Shown: positions 1 to 5,110 of the stretch, in pieces
How the letters are laid out: each line of letters begins with the position of its first letter
Position numbering within the stretch: the first letter of the stretch is position 1
Assembly: GCA_031278255.1 (NCBI GenBank)
Contig: JAITKU010000176.1
Span: 1-9,203, forward strand
Source of the DNA: Eubacteriales Family XIII. Incertae Sedis bacterium
GTDB taxonomy: Bacteria > Bacillota > Clostridia > Peptostreptococcales > Anaerovoracaceae
Direction of reading: 5' to 3'
DNA: 9,203 nucleotides
The notes under the pieces: model-generated
Seen by the model: the letters and a program-made list of their open reading frames with translations, nothing else
The model's database searches: none
What the model was told of the DNA's origin: nothing
Position numbers and translations under genes: made by a program

Positions 1-754
1 CACGAGCGGCAAGGCCTCGATCACCAAGCTGACGACCATCAAGCTCGATCCCACGGTGGACTACACGGGCATAGAGATTTCGACAAAGGGCGAGGTCGTG
101 GCCCTGCGGCCGGGTCCCATCGTGTTTACGCCCTCGCCGAATACGGGATGGATGACGACGACTGCGCAGGCGGGCAATACCGTTCCGGGCACAGAGAATT
201 CCCCTTTGAAAGACACCTCGACCCTGAGCGGCGAGGTGCGTATATCCGTTGCGCGTGACACTGTGGGGAATACGACGCTTACAGGCATCTATAGCTTTGA
301 CAAATCCAATTCGGTAATAAACTTGGGGAACGTTTTCCCGACCACCGGTGATCTTCTCTTGAATGCGGATTTGACTTTACAAACGTACTTGGATTCGCTT
401 TCCATGGAGAATGGAACGACGACGGATATCGTAATCGGCAATATCAGCCCGGGCACGAGTACGCCGGAGATACTGGGCCAACTGGCCATCGTCACCTTTG
501 AGAACCAGGACGGCCTGAATCAGGTCGGCGACGAGTATTTTGCGGAGACGGTCAACTCCGGCACGGCGGAAGCCTACGTGCCGGGCCGCTCCGGCACGGG
601 TTCGATCATGGCGGGCGCGCTCGAGATGTCCAATGTGGACCTGTCGCGCGAGTTTACGGAGATGATCATCACGGAGCGCGGCTTCCAGGCCAACACGCGC
701 ATGGTCACGGTGTCCGACGAGATGTTGCAGGAACTGATCAACAGGAAGCGTTAA
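1..754 (+). CDS. flgE: Flagellar hook protein FlgE, C-terminal part (5' truncated by window edge)
   Basis: This is the C-terminal 250 residues of the flagellar hook subunit, which is exported by the flagellar type III apparatus and polymerises into the universal joint outside the cell. The reading frame is open to the left edge (first complete codon 2-4), so the N-terminus lies outside the window. The last 45 or so residues are the conserved FlgE/F/G C-terminal domain: GALEMSNVDLSREFTEM, then ERGFQANTRM and SDEMLQELINRKR. Before it comes the hook signature LGQLAIVTFENQDGLNQVG (about codons 158-176 of the visible part). Between an early segment (YTGIEISTKGEVVAL) and that signature lie about 120 residues that standard FlgE proteins, as I recall them, lack; that stretch is Thr/Ser/Asn-rich and its middle is AT-richer than the flanks. 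FlgF or FlgG are less likely because of the LGQ...F.N..GL pattern and the placement just before flbD. Confidence 0.93.
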   Translation, partial: TSGKASITKLTTIKLDPTVDYTGIEISTKGEVVALRPGPIVFTPSPNTGWMTTTAQAGNTVPGTENSPLKDTSTLSGEVRISVARDTVGNTTLTGIYSFDKSNSVINLGNVFPTTGDLLLNADLTLQTYLDSLSMENGTTTDIVIGNISPGTSTPEILGQLAIVTFENQDGLNQVGDEYFAETVNSGTAEAYVPGRSGTGSIMAGALEMSNVDLSREFTEMIITERGFQANTRMVTVSDEMLQELINRKR

Positions 755-763
755 GCCGTGTTG

Positions 764-839
764 CGGCGGCGCCGCTTGCCGCCGGGTTTCCGCCCGAAAT
801 TCCGGGGCGGCGGGCGGCCCGCGGCGGCCGGGTATTTTT
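764..839 (+). terminator. Possible terminator-like GC-rich hairpin cluster after flgE
   Basis: Ten bases after the flgE stop codon there is a perfect 7-bp all-GC stem (764-770 pairing with 778-784, 7-base loop), followed only by GGTTTC. A second 6-bp stem pairs 790-795 (CCGCCC) with 805-810 (GGGCGG). A third GC-rich stretch (811-832) can fold in several ways and is followed by TATTTTT (833-839). The T-run makes intrinsic termination of the flgE transcript plausible, but the stem just before it is short (CCCG 818-821 with CGGG 829-832) and the first stem lacks a proper T-tract. It could instead be an mRNA 3'-end stabiliser. The call is tentative. Confidence 0.33.
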
Positions 840-877
840 GCCGCGAACCGGCGCCGGCGCGCCTGTGCGTTTTGCTT

Positions 878-916
878 CCGCGAGCGGATCCGGACATCGA
901 TCGGATCCGTTCGCGG
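878..916. repeat. 15-bp inverted repeat with 9-base spacer in flgE-flbD gap
   Basis: The left arm CCGCGAGCGGATCCG (878-892) and the right arm CGGATCCGTTCGCGG (902-916) are reverse complements except for one position (884/910), which would be a G-U wobble in RNA. The spacer is GACATCGAT. There is no T-run next to either arm, so it does not look like an intrinsic terminator in either direction. Its centre lies about 50 bases upstream of the proposed -35 box of the flbD promoter, so it could be a protein-binding operator or an RNA hairpin in a read-through transcript. No function can be assigned from sequence alone. Confidence 0.6.
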
Positions 917-949
917 GGCGATTCCGCGGAGCGATTCATAGATTTTATA

Positions 950-978
950 TAGATATTCGCGGCGCATTTGTGTATAAT
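950..978 (+). promoter_or_regulatory. Candidate sigma-70/sigma-A promoter for the flbD-fliM operon
   Basis: A perfect TATAAT (973-978) is preceded, with a 17-base spacer, by TAGATA (950-955), which matches 4 of 6 positions of TTGACA. The block sits in a locally AT-rich patch (about 936-1005) inside otherwise GC-rich DNA, as expected for a promoter. Transcription would start near 985, leaving a leader of only about 15 bases before the flbD ATG with the ribosome binding site close to the 5' end. That is unusually short and is the main reason for doubt. I see no sigma-28 (TAAA-N15-GCCGATAA) match here. Confidence 0.42.
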
Positions 979-999
979 GGAAAAAGGATTACAGTACAA

Positions 1000-1197
1000 A
1001 TGATTAAATTGACGCGTTTGAACAAAAAACAGCAAAAGGAAACCTTCATGCTGAACTGCGAACTGATCGAAACCATCGAGGAATTGCCGGATACGACGAT
1101 CAAGCTTTTGAACGGCAACAGATATGTGGTGGAGGAACCCATAGGCGACGTCATTTCAAGGGTTATCGCGTTCAAACGGAGCATATACAGCCGTTAG
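1000..1197 (+). CDS. flbD: FlbD/SwrD family flagellar protein
   Basis: This is a 65-residue cytoplasmic protein of the FlbD family (SwrD in Bacillus subtilis, where it raises flagellar motor power and is needed for swarming). It has the family pattern: start MIKLTRLN, then LNCELIETIEELPDTTIKLLNGNRYVVEEP and a basic C-terminal helix (VISRVIAFKRSIYSR). The ATG at 1000 is chosen because it gives the canonical MIKLTRLN start, and AAAAAGGA (981-988) lies 11 bases upstream; the frame is open further upstream but that part reads as GC-rich non-coding DNA. Compared with the usual LNGKEFxLN, the segment LNKKQQKETFMLN seems about four residues longer. The gene begins a new tight gene run after the 245-base gap and is followed 17 bases later by fliM; motAB and fliL, often found next, are absent. 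Confidence 0.9.
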   Translation: MIKLTRLNKKQQKETFMLNCELIETIEELPDTTIKLLNGNRYVVEEPIGDVISRVIAFKRSIYSR

Positions 1198-1214
1198 CGG
1201 CCTCGGAGAAGTTT

Positions 1215-2240
1215 ATGGCGGACGTACTGTCACAAAGTCAAATAGACGCGCTTCTGAACAGCCTGATCAAGCACGACGACGCGGCCGAAAACGCGGTTGC
1301 GGACGAGATCGCGGCGCAGGAGGACAACAGGAAGGTAAAGGAATACGACTTCAGAAGTCCCAAGCTGTTCACGCGCGAGCATATCAAGCTGCTTTTCGGC
1401 ATATACGAAAACTACGCGCGGATCGTGTCCTCTCAGATCACGGGAATCCTGCAAACCTACACCCTCGTGGAACTGCTCGAAGTGGAGGAGCAGAAGTTCT
1501 ACGAATTCAGCAACGCGCTGCCGGATTCCGTTCTCCTGTCCATTATCGATTTCCCGGTGCTGGGCAGCGACGACGAGGAGAATTTCATGTTTCTGGACAC
1601 GAGCAAGGAGATCGGCTTCTGCACGGTGGACAAGCTGCTCGGCGGCACGGGAAAACCCCTCGACGAGGACAGGGACTATACGGAGATCGAACTCACGCTG
1701 CTCGAAAATTTCATGCGCGGCGTCGTGGCCATCATGAAAAACGTCTGGTTTGACTATGTGGAGGTTACGCCGCGGCTCACGAAGCTCGAAACGAACGCCC
1801 GCATTTTGCAGGGGATATCCCCGGACGACAATGTGGTGATCGTGGCGATGAGCATTACGGTGAACGAAACGCAGGGGCGCATGAACATCTGTATCCCCGC
1901 GTCCACGCTCGAGGTGATCTTCAAGATGCGCGCCGCGCAGAGCAAGAAGAATTCGCGGAAAGAAAACGTCGAGGCGGAAACGCAGAGGCGGCGCAATATT
2001 TTGGGAAATATATACAATTCCGATTTGGAGATGCGGGGCGTACTCGGTTCCGTTCTGGTTCCCGCGCGGGACGTGATTCATCTTGAAATAGGGGATGTGA
2101 TACGACTGGACAAGACGGAAGATTCTATGGTAGAATTAACTGTTGGGGAATCCGTTTGGTTCAAGGGCGATGTCGGCGTGAGCAACAGGCGCTTCGCGAT
2201 CGCGATCAAGGAATGCTTGCGGGGTGGAAAGGATTCTTAA
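1215..2240 (+). CDS. fliM: Flagellar motor switch protein FliM
   Basis: FliM is a C-ring (switch complex) protein that binds phosphorylated CheY and sets the direction of rotation. The 341 residues match the usual family length of about 330. Residues 5-14 (LSQSQIDALL) form the N-terminal CheY-P docking peptide. An acidic Ala-rich linker (about 20-40) follows, then the middle domain from KEYDFRSPKLFTREHIK (about 43-59), with the switch-region loop LLGGTGKP (141-148). The C-terminal SpoA/FliN-like domain (about 265-335) carries GSVLVPARDVIHLEIGDVI. The ATG at 1215 is supported by GGAGAA (1205-1210) at good spacing and by the canonical N-terminus. One base separates its stop from the fliY start, so coupled expression of the two switch proteins is likely. 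Confidence 0.97.
   Translation: MADVLSQSQIDALLNSLIKHDDAAENAVADEIAAQEDNRKVKEYDFRSPKLFTREHIKLLFGIYENYARIVSSQITGILQTYTLVELLEVEEQKFYEFSNALPDSVLLSIIDFPVLGSDDEENFMFLDTSKEIGFCTVDKLLGGTGKPLDEDRDYTEIELTLLENFMRGVVAIMKNVWFDYVEVTPRLTKLETNARILQGISPDDNVVIVAMSITVNETQGRMNICIPASTLEVIFKMRAAQSKKNSRKENVEAETQRRRNILGNIYNSDLEMRGVLGSVLVPARDVIHLEIGDVIRLDKTEDSMVELTVGESVWFKGDVGVSNRRFAIAIKECLRGGKDS
2229..2233 (+). promoter_or_regulatory. Ribosome binding site that fixes the fliY start
   Basis: AAGGA lies 8 bases upstream of the ATG at 2242, inside the last codons of fliM. A GTG at 2224 is in the same frame and would add six residues (MERILN), but AAGGA would then be inside the coding region and nothing comparable lies before it. 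The ATG at 2242 is therefore preferred. Confidence 0.65.
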
Positions 2241-2241
2241 C

Positions 2242-3357
2242 ATGGCGAATGATGATTATAGATTGAACGAAATGGAATTGGACGCCATCGGCGAAGTAAT
2301 GAACATCAGTATGGGCTCCGCCGCGACGGCCATGTCCACGATTCTGGACAAAAAGGTCAATATCACGACGCCGCATATAGAATTTGTGGATGTATCCGCG
2401 TTCAACTTTTCATTCCTTGAGCCTGTTATCGGGGTTGTAATCAAATATGTGGAGGGAATAGACGGCGCGAATGTGCTTTTGCTGCGGCAGACGGACGTGG
2501 CGAAGATCGTGGCGCATTTGCTGTCCGCGGACCCGGATGATATGACGGAACTCGACGAGATCGGCGAAAGCGCGATCTGCGAGATCATGAACCAGATGAT
2601 GGGTTCATCCGCCAGCGCGCTCGCGACCTTTCTCGGTCGCAGCGTGAACATATCCCCCCCGGAGATACTGAACACCGCGCAGGAGGAAAATATCCGCGAG
2701 ATGTTTGCGATCAAGGGGGAATCCGTCGTCAGCATCAAGTTTGAACTCAAGATAGAGGGTTTGATAGAGAGCGAATTTTTGAGCGCGATGGAACCGCAGC
2801 TCGCAAAGGAGATCGTTTCTCTGTCTTTCGGGGCAAACGGCGTCGATGAGAGCGCGCCGGCGGCGGCTCCGCCGCCGCCTCCCATGCCCACGCCGGCGCC
2901 CATGCCGGCGGCGGCTCCGCCGCCGCCCCCCGCGCAAGGGCCCCCCGCGCCGCCCTATCCGGCCGCGCCCGCTTATGCCTACGCGCCCCCCGCGCAGGCG
3001 TATCCGGCGCCGCCGCCCGGGTATTATCCGCCGCCGCAGGCCGAACGGGTCGCGACGACGCCCTACACTTTCAAGTCCTTTGACGCGGGCGGCACGGTCT
3101 ACGAGCAGGACAACCTCGATCTGGTCATGGCCGTTCCGATTCAGATCAGCGTGGAACTCGGCCGCACAAAGCGGAAGATCAAGGATATCGCGGACTTGGG
3201 CGTCGGAAACATCGTGGAACTCGACCGGCAGGCGGGCGATCAGGTGGATGTCATAGCGAACGGCAGGCTGATCGCGCGGGGCGACGTGGTGGTCGTGGAT
3301 GACAATTACAGTGTGCGAATCACGGAGATAGTCAGGCAACCGGAAGAATTCGCCTAA
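2242..3357 (+). CDS. fliY: Flagellar motor switch phosphatase FliY (CheC-like domain plus FliN/SpoA domain)
   Basis: FliY replaces FliN in the C-ring of many Gram-positive bacteria and dephosphorylates CheY-P at the motor. The protein has 371 residues. The CheC-like part (about 10-200) has both phosphatase motifs of the form D/S-x3-E-x2-N-x22-P: D14-E18-N21-P44 and S110-E114-N117-P140, all present, so activity is expected. Residues 206-266 form a Pro/Ala/Tyr-rich linker with two runs of five prolines (210-214 and 226-230). The C-terminal SpoA/FliN domain (about 287-368) includes ISVELGRTKRKIKDI and GDQVDVIANGRLIARGDVVV. The protein begins almost directly at the first CheC helix (LNEMELDAIGEVMN); the N-terminal CheY-P-binding peptide and linker found in Bacillus subtilis FliY are missing. 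It follows fliM by one base. Confidence 0.96.
   Translation: MANDDYRLNEMELDAIGEVMNISMGSAATAMSTILDKKVNITTPHIEFVDVSAFNFSFLEPVIGVVIKYVEGIDGANVLLLRQTDVAKIVAHLLSADPDDMTELDEIGESAICEIMNQMMGSSASALATFLGRSVNISPPEILNTAQEENIREMFAIKGESVVSIKFELKIEGLIESEFLSAMEPQLAKEIVSLSFGANGVDESAPAAAPPPPPMPTPAPMPAAAPPPPPAQGPPAPPYPAAPAYAYAPPAQAYPAPPPGYYPPPQAERVATTPYTFKSFDAGGTVYEQDNLDLVMAVPIQISVELGRTKRKIKDIADLGVGNIVELDRQAGDQVDVIANGRLIARGDVVVVDDNYSVRITEIVRQPEEFA
2856..2927 (+). repeat. 24-bp direct repeat encoding the two polyproline blocks of FliY
   Basis: The same 24 bases occur at 2856-2879 and 2904-2927, exactly 48 bases (16 codons) apart and in the same frame. Each copy encodes Pro-Ala-Ala-Ala-Pro followed by prolines, and each can also fold on itself (GGCGGC with GCCGCC). 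This is consistent with growth of the linker by duplication or slippage in GC-rich DNA. It lies entirely inside fliY and is not a mobile element. Confidence 0.75.
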
Positions 3358-3444
3358 GGCCGCGCGGCCGCGCGTGGGCGAAAGGGGAATGCGGCGCCGA
3401 AAAGACAAGGGCATAGATTATATGAGTCACAGGAGAGGGAGAAA
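3358..3444 (+). other. fliY-cheY spacer with GC palindromes
   Basis: This 87-base gap opens with overlapping perfect palindromes: GGCCGCGCGGCC (3358-3369) and CGCGCGGCCGCGCG (3361-3374). They start directly after the fliY stop codon and could form a small hairpin in the mRNA. No T-run follows, so termination is unlikely. The right part is purine-rich and ends with the strong cheY ribosome binding site (AGGAGAGGGAG, 3431-3441). I see no convincing promoter. The spacer may separate cheY translation from fliY and allow a different expression level. Confidence 0.45.
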
Positions 3445-3807
3445 ATGGCAAAGATTTTGATCGTGGACGACGCGGCTTTCATGAGGATGATGGTCAAGGA
3501 CAATTTGAAGAAGGCCGGCTATACGGACTTCATCGAGGCCGGAAACGGCGAAGAGGCTATGGCGGTCTACAACGAGCAGAACCCGGATATGGTGCTGCTC
3601 GATATCACCATGCCCGTCAAGGACGGCATCGAGACGCTGACGGCCATCAAGCAGAAGAATCCCGCGGCCAAGGTGGTCATGTGTTCCGCCATGGGTCAGG
3701 AAAGTATGGTCGTGGAAGCCATCAAGCTGGGCGCCCTTGATTTCATCGTGAAGCCCTTTAAACCCGAGAGGCTTGTGCAGACCGTCAAAAGCATACTGGG
3801 CGAGTAA
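3445..3807 (+). CDS. cheY: Chemotaxis response regulator CheY
   Basis: CheY is a single-domain receiver of 120 residues. When phosphorylated by CheA it binds FliM at the motor. All catalytic residues are visible: the acidic pair D8-D9 (ILIVDDAAFMRMM), the phosphoacceptor D53 (VLLDITMPVKDG), the switch residue S81 (MCSAMGQ, with Ser as usual for CheY of this group) and the invariant K103 followed by P104 (FIVKPFKP). There is no output domain. The ATG at 3445 is supported by AGGAG (3431-3435) nine bases upstream. It follows fliY by 87 non-coding bases, the largest gap inside the operon, and precedes fliO by six. Sitting next to fliM and fliY, it fits a motor-acting CheY rather than an orphan regulator. 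No CheA is visible in the window. Confidence 0.95.
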   Translation: MAKILIVDDAAFMRMMVKDNLKKAGYTDFIEAGNGEEAMAVYNEQNPDMVLLDITMPVKDGIETLTAIKQKNPAAKVVMCSAMGQESMVVEAIKLGALDFIVKPFKPERLVQTVKSILGE

Positions 3808-3813
3808 GCGGCC

Positions 3814-4167
3814 TTGGGAAGCATATGGTCGATCGTATCGGTCCTCTTCGGCATAACGGGCGTCCTCGCGCTGACCTATTTTGCCAGCAGATGGTATGCG
3901 GGCAGGATGGGTCCGACGATGCTGGGGAAGCATATCAAGGTGGTGGACAGGCTGCTCGTCGGCAAAACCGCGTCGATTCTGATCGTTGAACTCGCGGGCG
4001 TCCAATACTTGGTCGGCGTAACCGAGCAGGGAATCAGCATATTGAAAGAGCTGGACGAGCCTGTCGATACGGAGGAGGACAACCGCGGGAGCGCTTTCAA
4101 TCTGCGGCGGATCAATTTCCGCGATATCCTGCGCAGCTACGGCAAGCGGAAAGGCGGCGACCTGTAA
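3814..4167 (+). CDS. fliO: Flagellar biosynthesis protein FliO (FliZ in Bacillus naming)
   Basis: FliO is a small bitopic membrane protein that assists assembly of the FliP ring of the export gate. The 117 residues show one N-terminal membrane segment (about 4-22, IWSIVSVLFGITGVLALTYF). A short basic cytoplasmic region follows, with the family pattern HIKVVDRLLVGKTASILIVELAGVQYLVGVTEQGISILKEL (about residues 37-77, a few characters condensed here as position range) and a variable basic tail. The start is TTG at 3814, six bases after cheY; no in-frame ATG exists upstream of the membrane segment, and the first one (about 3907) would remove it. There is no clear Shine-Dalgarno site before the TTG, which suggests coupling to cheY translation. 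Its stop overlaps the fliP start by one base (TAATG). Confidence 0.85.
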   Translation: MGSIWSIVSVLFGITGVLALTYFASRWYAGRMGPTMLGKHIKVVDRLLVGKTASILIVELAGVQYLVGVTEQGISILKELDEPVDTEEDNRGSAFNLRRINFRDILRSYGKRKGGDL

Positions 4168-4823
4168 TGGCGGATATTGTAATCAACGGCGGCGCGTCCG
4201 ATGTGGTAAGGATCATCGTCATATTGACGATCATCACGATCGCACCGTTCATGCTCCTGATGATGACCTGCTTTACGCGTATCATCATCGTCCTTGGATT
4301 CTTGCGGCACGCCATGGGTCTCCAGCAGACGCCGCCGACGCAGGTGCTGATCGGCTTGGCCTTGTTCCTTACGTTTTTCATCATGTCTCCCGTCCTTTCC
4401 GAGATCAATGAGACGGCCCTGCAGCCGTACAACGAACGGGAGATCGAAACGGCGGAGTTTTTGGAAAGGGCCGCGGTGCCGGCCAAGGAATTCATGCTGG
4501 CGCAGACGGGGACCGACGAACTGGACTTTTTCCGGGGACTCTCGCGGGAACCGGGTACGGCGGAACTTTCGGTCACGCGGTTGCCGCTTAGCATAGTGGT
4601 CCCGGCCTTTATGATCAGCGAACTGAAGCGGGCATTCATCTTCGGCTTTTTGATGTTTATTCCATTTTTGGTAATAGATACCATAGTCGCAAGCACCCTC
4701 ATGTCCATGGGCATGATCATGTTGCCGCCGGTTATGATATCGATGCCGTTCAAGATACTGCTCTTCGTGGTCGTGGACGGCTGGGGTTTGCTCGTGAATA
4801 ACCTTATCATGTCTTTCAATTAG
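4167..4823 (+). CDS. fliP: Flagellar type III export gate protein FliP
   Basis: FliP is the core subunit of the export gate, five copies of which form the channel together with FliQ and FliR. The 218 residues match the Bacillus-type FliP, which starts directly at the mature domain; Proteobacterial FliP is longer because of a cleaved signal peptide. Conserved blocks are FTRIIIVLGFLRHAMGLQQ (36-54), then TPPTQVLIGLALFLTFFIM (55-73), PAFMISELKRAFIFGF (146-161) and MSMGMIMLPPVMISMPFK (179-196). There are membrane segments near 14-34, 39-47, 60-78, 155-175 and 196-212, with an external loop at about 80-135. The ATG at 4167 overlaps the fliO stop; AAGG at 4151-4154 is a weak, distant ribosome site. 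Confidence 0.97.
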   Translation: MADIVINGGASDVVRIIVILTIITIAPFMLLMMTCFTRIIIVLGFLRHAMGLQQTPPTQVLIGLALFLTFFIMSPVLSEINETALQPYNEREIETAEFLERAAVPAKEFMLAQTGTDELDFFRGLSREPGTAELSVTRLPLSIVVPAFMISELKRAFIFGFLMFIPFLVIDTIVASTLMSMGMIMLPPVMISMPFKILLFVVVDGWGLLVNNLIMSFN

Positions 4824-4830
4824 AGGGGGG
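4822..4830 (+). promoter_or_regulatory. Ribosome binding site that favours the GTG start of fliQ
   Basis: The purine run AGAGGGGGG lies just after the fliP stop and six bases upstream of GTG 4837. An in-frame ATG at 4846 would be 15 bases away, which is too far for good initiation. The GTG start also gives the usual FliQ length of 89 residues. Confidence 0.55.
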
Positions 4831-4836
4831 CTTCGC

Positions 4837-5106
4837 GTGACGACGATGCAGCTTCAGGAAATCATGCGGGACGCGGTGATTACGGGTTTCGCGACGGCCG
4901 GGCCGATCTTGCTGGTCAGTATCGGCGTCGGTCTGATCATCGCGGTCTTTCAGGCCGCGACCTCGATCAACGAGCAGACGCTGACCTTTGTGCCCAAGAT
5001 CGTCGTCATGGCCCTGATGTTGATCATATTCGGCAACTTCATGATGCAGCAGCTTGCGGACTTCACGCTGCGCATCTTTCGAATCATGGCAGAAATGACG
5101 GGTTGA
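4837..5106 (+). CDS. fliQ: Flagellar type III export gate protein FliQ
   Basis: FliQ is a two-helix hairpin membrane protein, four copies of which wrap the FliP-FliR core of the export gate. The 89 residues are the family's normal length. The first membrane helix is about 17-38 (FATAGPILLVSIGVGLIIAV). It is followed by the signature FQAATSINEQTLTFVPKI (38-55) and the second helix, about 56-76. It starts with GTG at 4837, chosen for spacing to the upstream purine run; ATG 4846 is the alternative and would shorten it by three residues. It lies 13 bases after fliP and 4 before fliR. Confidence 0.95.
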   Translation: MTTMQLQEIMRDAVITGFATAGPILLVSIGVGLIIAVFQAATSINEQTLTFVPKIVVMALMLIIFGNFMMQQLADFTLRIFRIMAEMTG

Positions 5107-5110
5107 CGCG

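Noticed and set aside
944..955. TTTATATAGATA as a -10 element upstream of flbD
   Set aside because: No acceptable -35 hexamer lies 16-18 bases upstream (GC-rich TCCGCG); the TATAAT at 973-978 is better placed.
377..967. Minus-strand frame of 196 residues across the end of flgE and the gap
   Set aside because: It runs opposite the conserved flgE end, is very Arg/His-rich and has no ribosome site. It is a shadow.
838..999. Upstream extension of flbD to 838
   Set aside because: The extension crosses the inverted repeat and the promoter-like boxes and gives no family similarity; ATG 1000 gives the canonical MIKLTRLN start.
1230..2081. Minus-strand frame of 283 residues opposite fliM
   Set aside because: It is His/Arg-rich with no domain pattern and lies wholly opposite a conserved gene.
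2224..2241. GTG at 2224 as the fliY start
   Set aside because: It overlaps the fliM end, lacks its own ribosome site, and the AAGGA at 2229-2233 is ideally placed for ATG 2242.
2846..3256. Arg/Pro-rich + strand frame of 136 residues and a matching Arg/Gly-rich minus-strand frame over the FliY linker
   Set aside because: Both arise from the GC-rich proline codons of the fliY linker read in other frames; neither has a start context or resembles a known protein.
3396..3403. GCCGAAAA, 7 of 8 to a sigma-28 -10 element, before cheY
   Set aside because: No TAAA lies about 15 bases upstream (GGCG is there instead), so a sigma-28 promoter is not supported.
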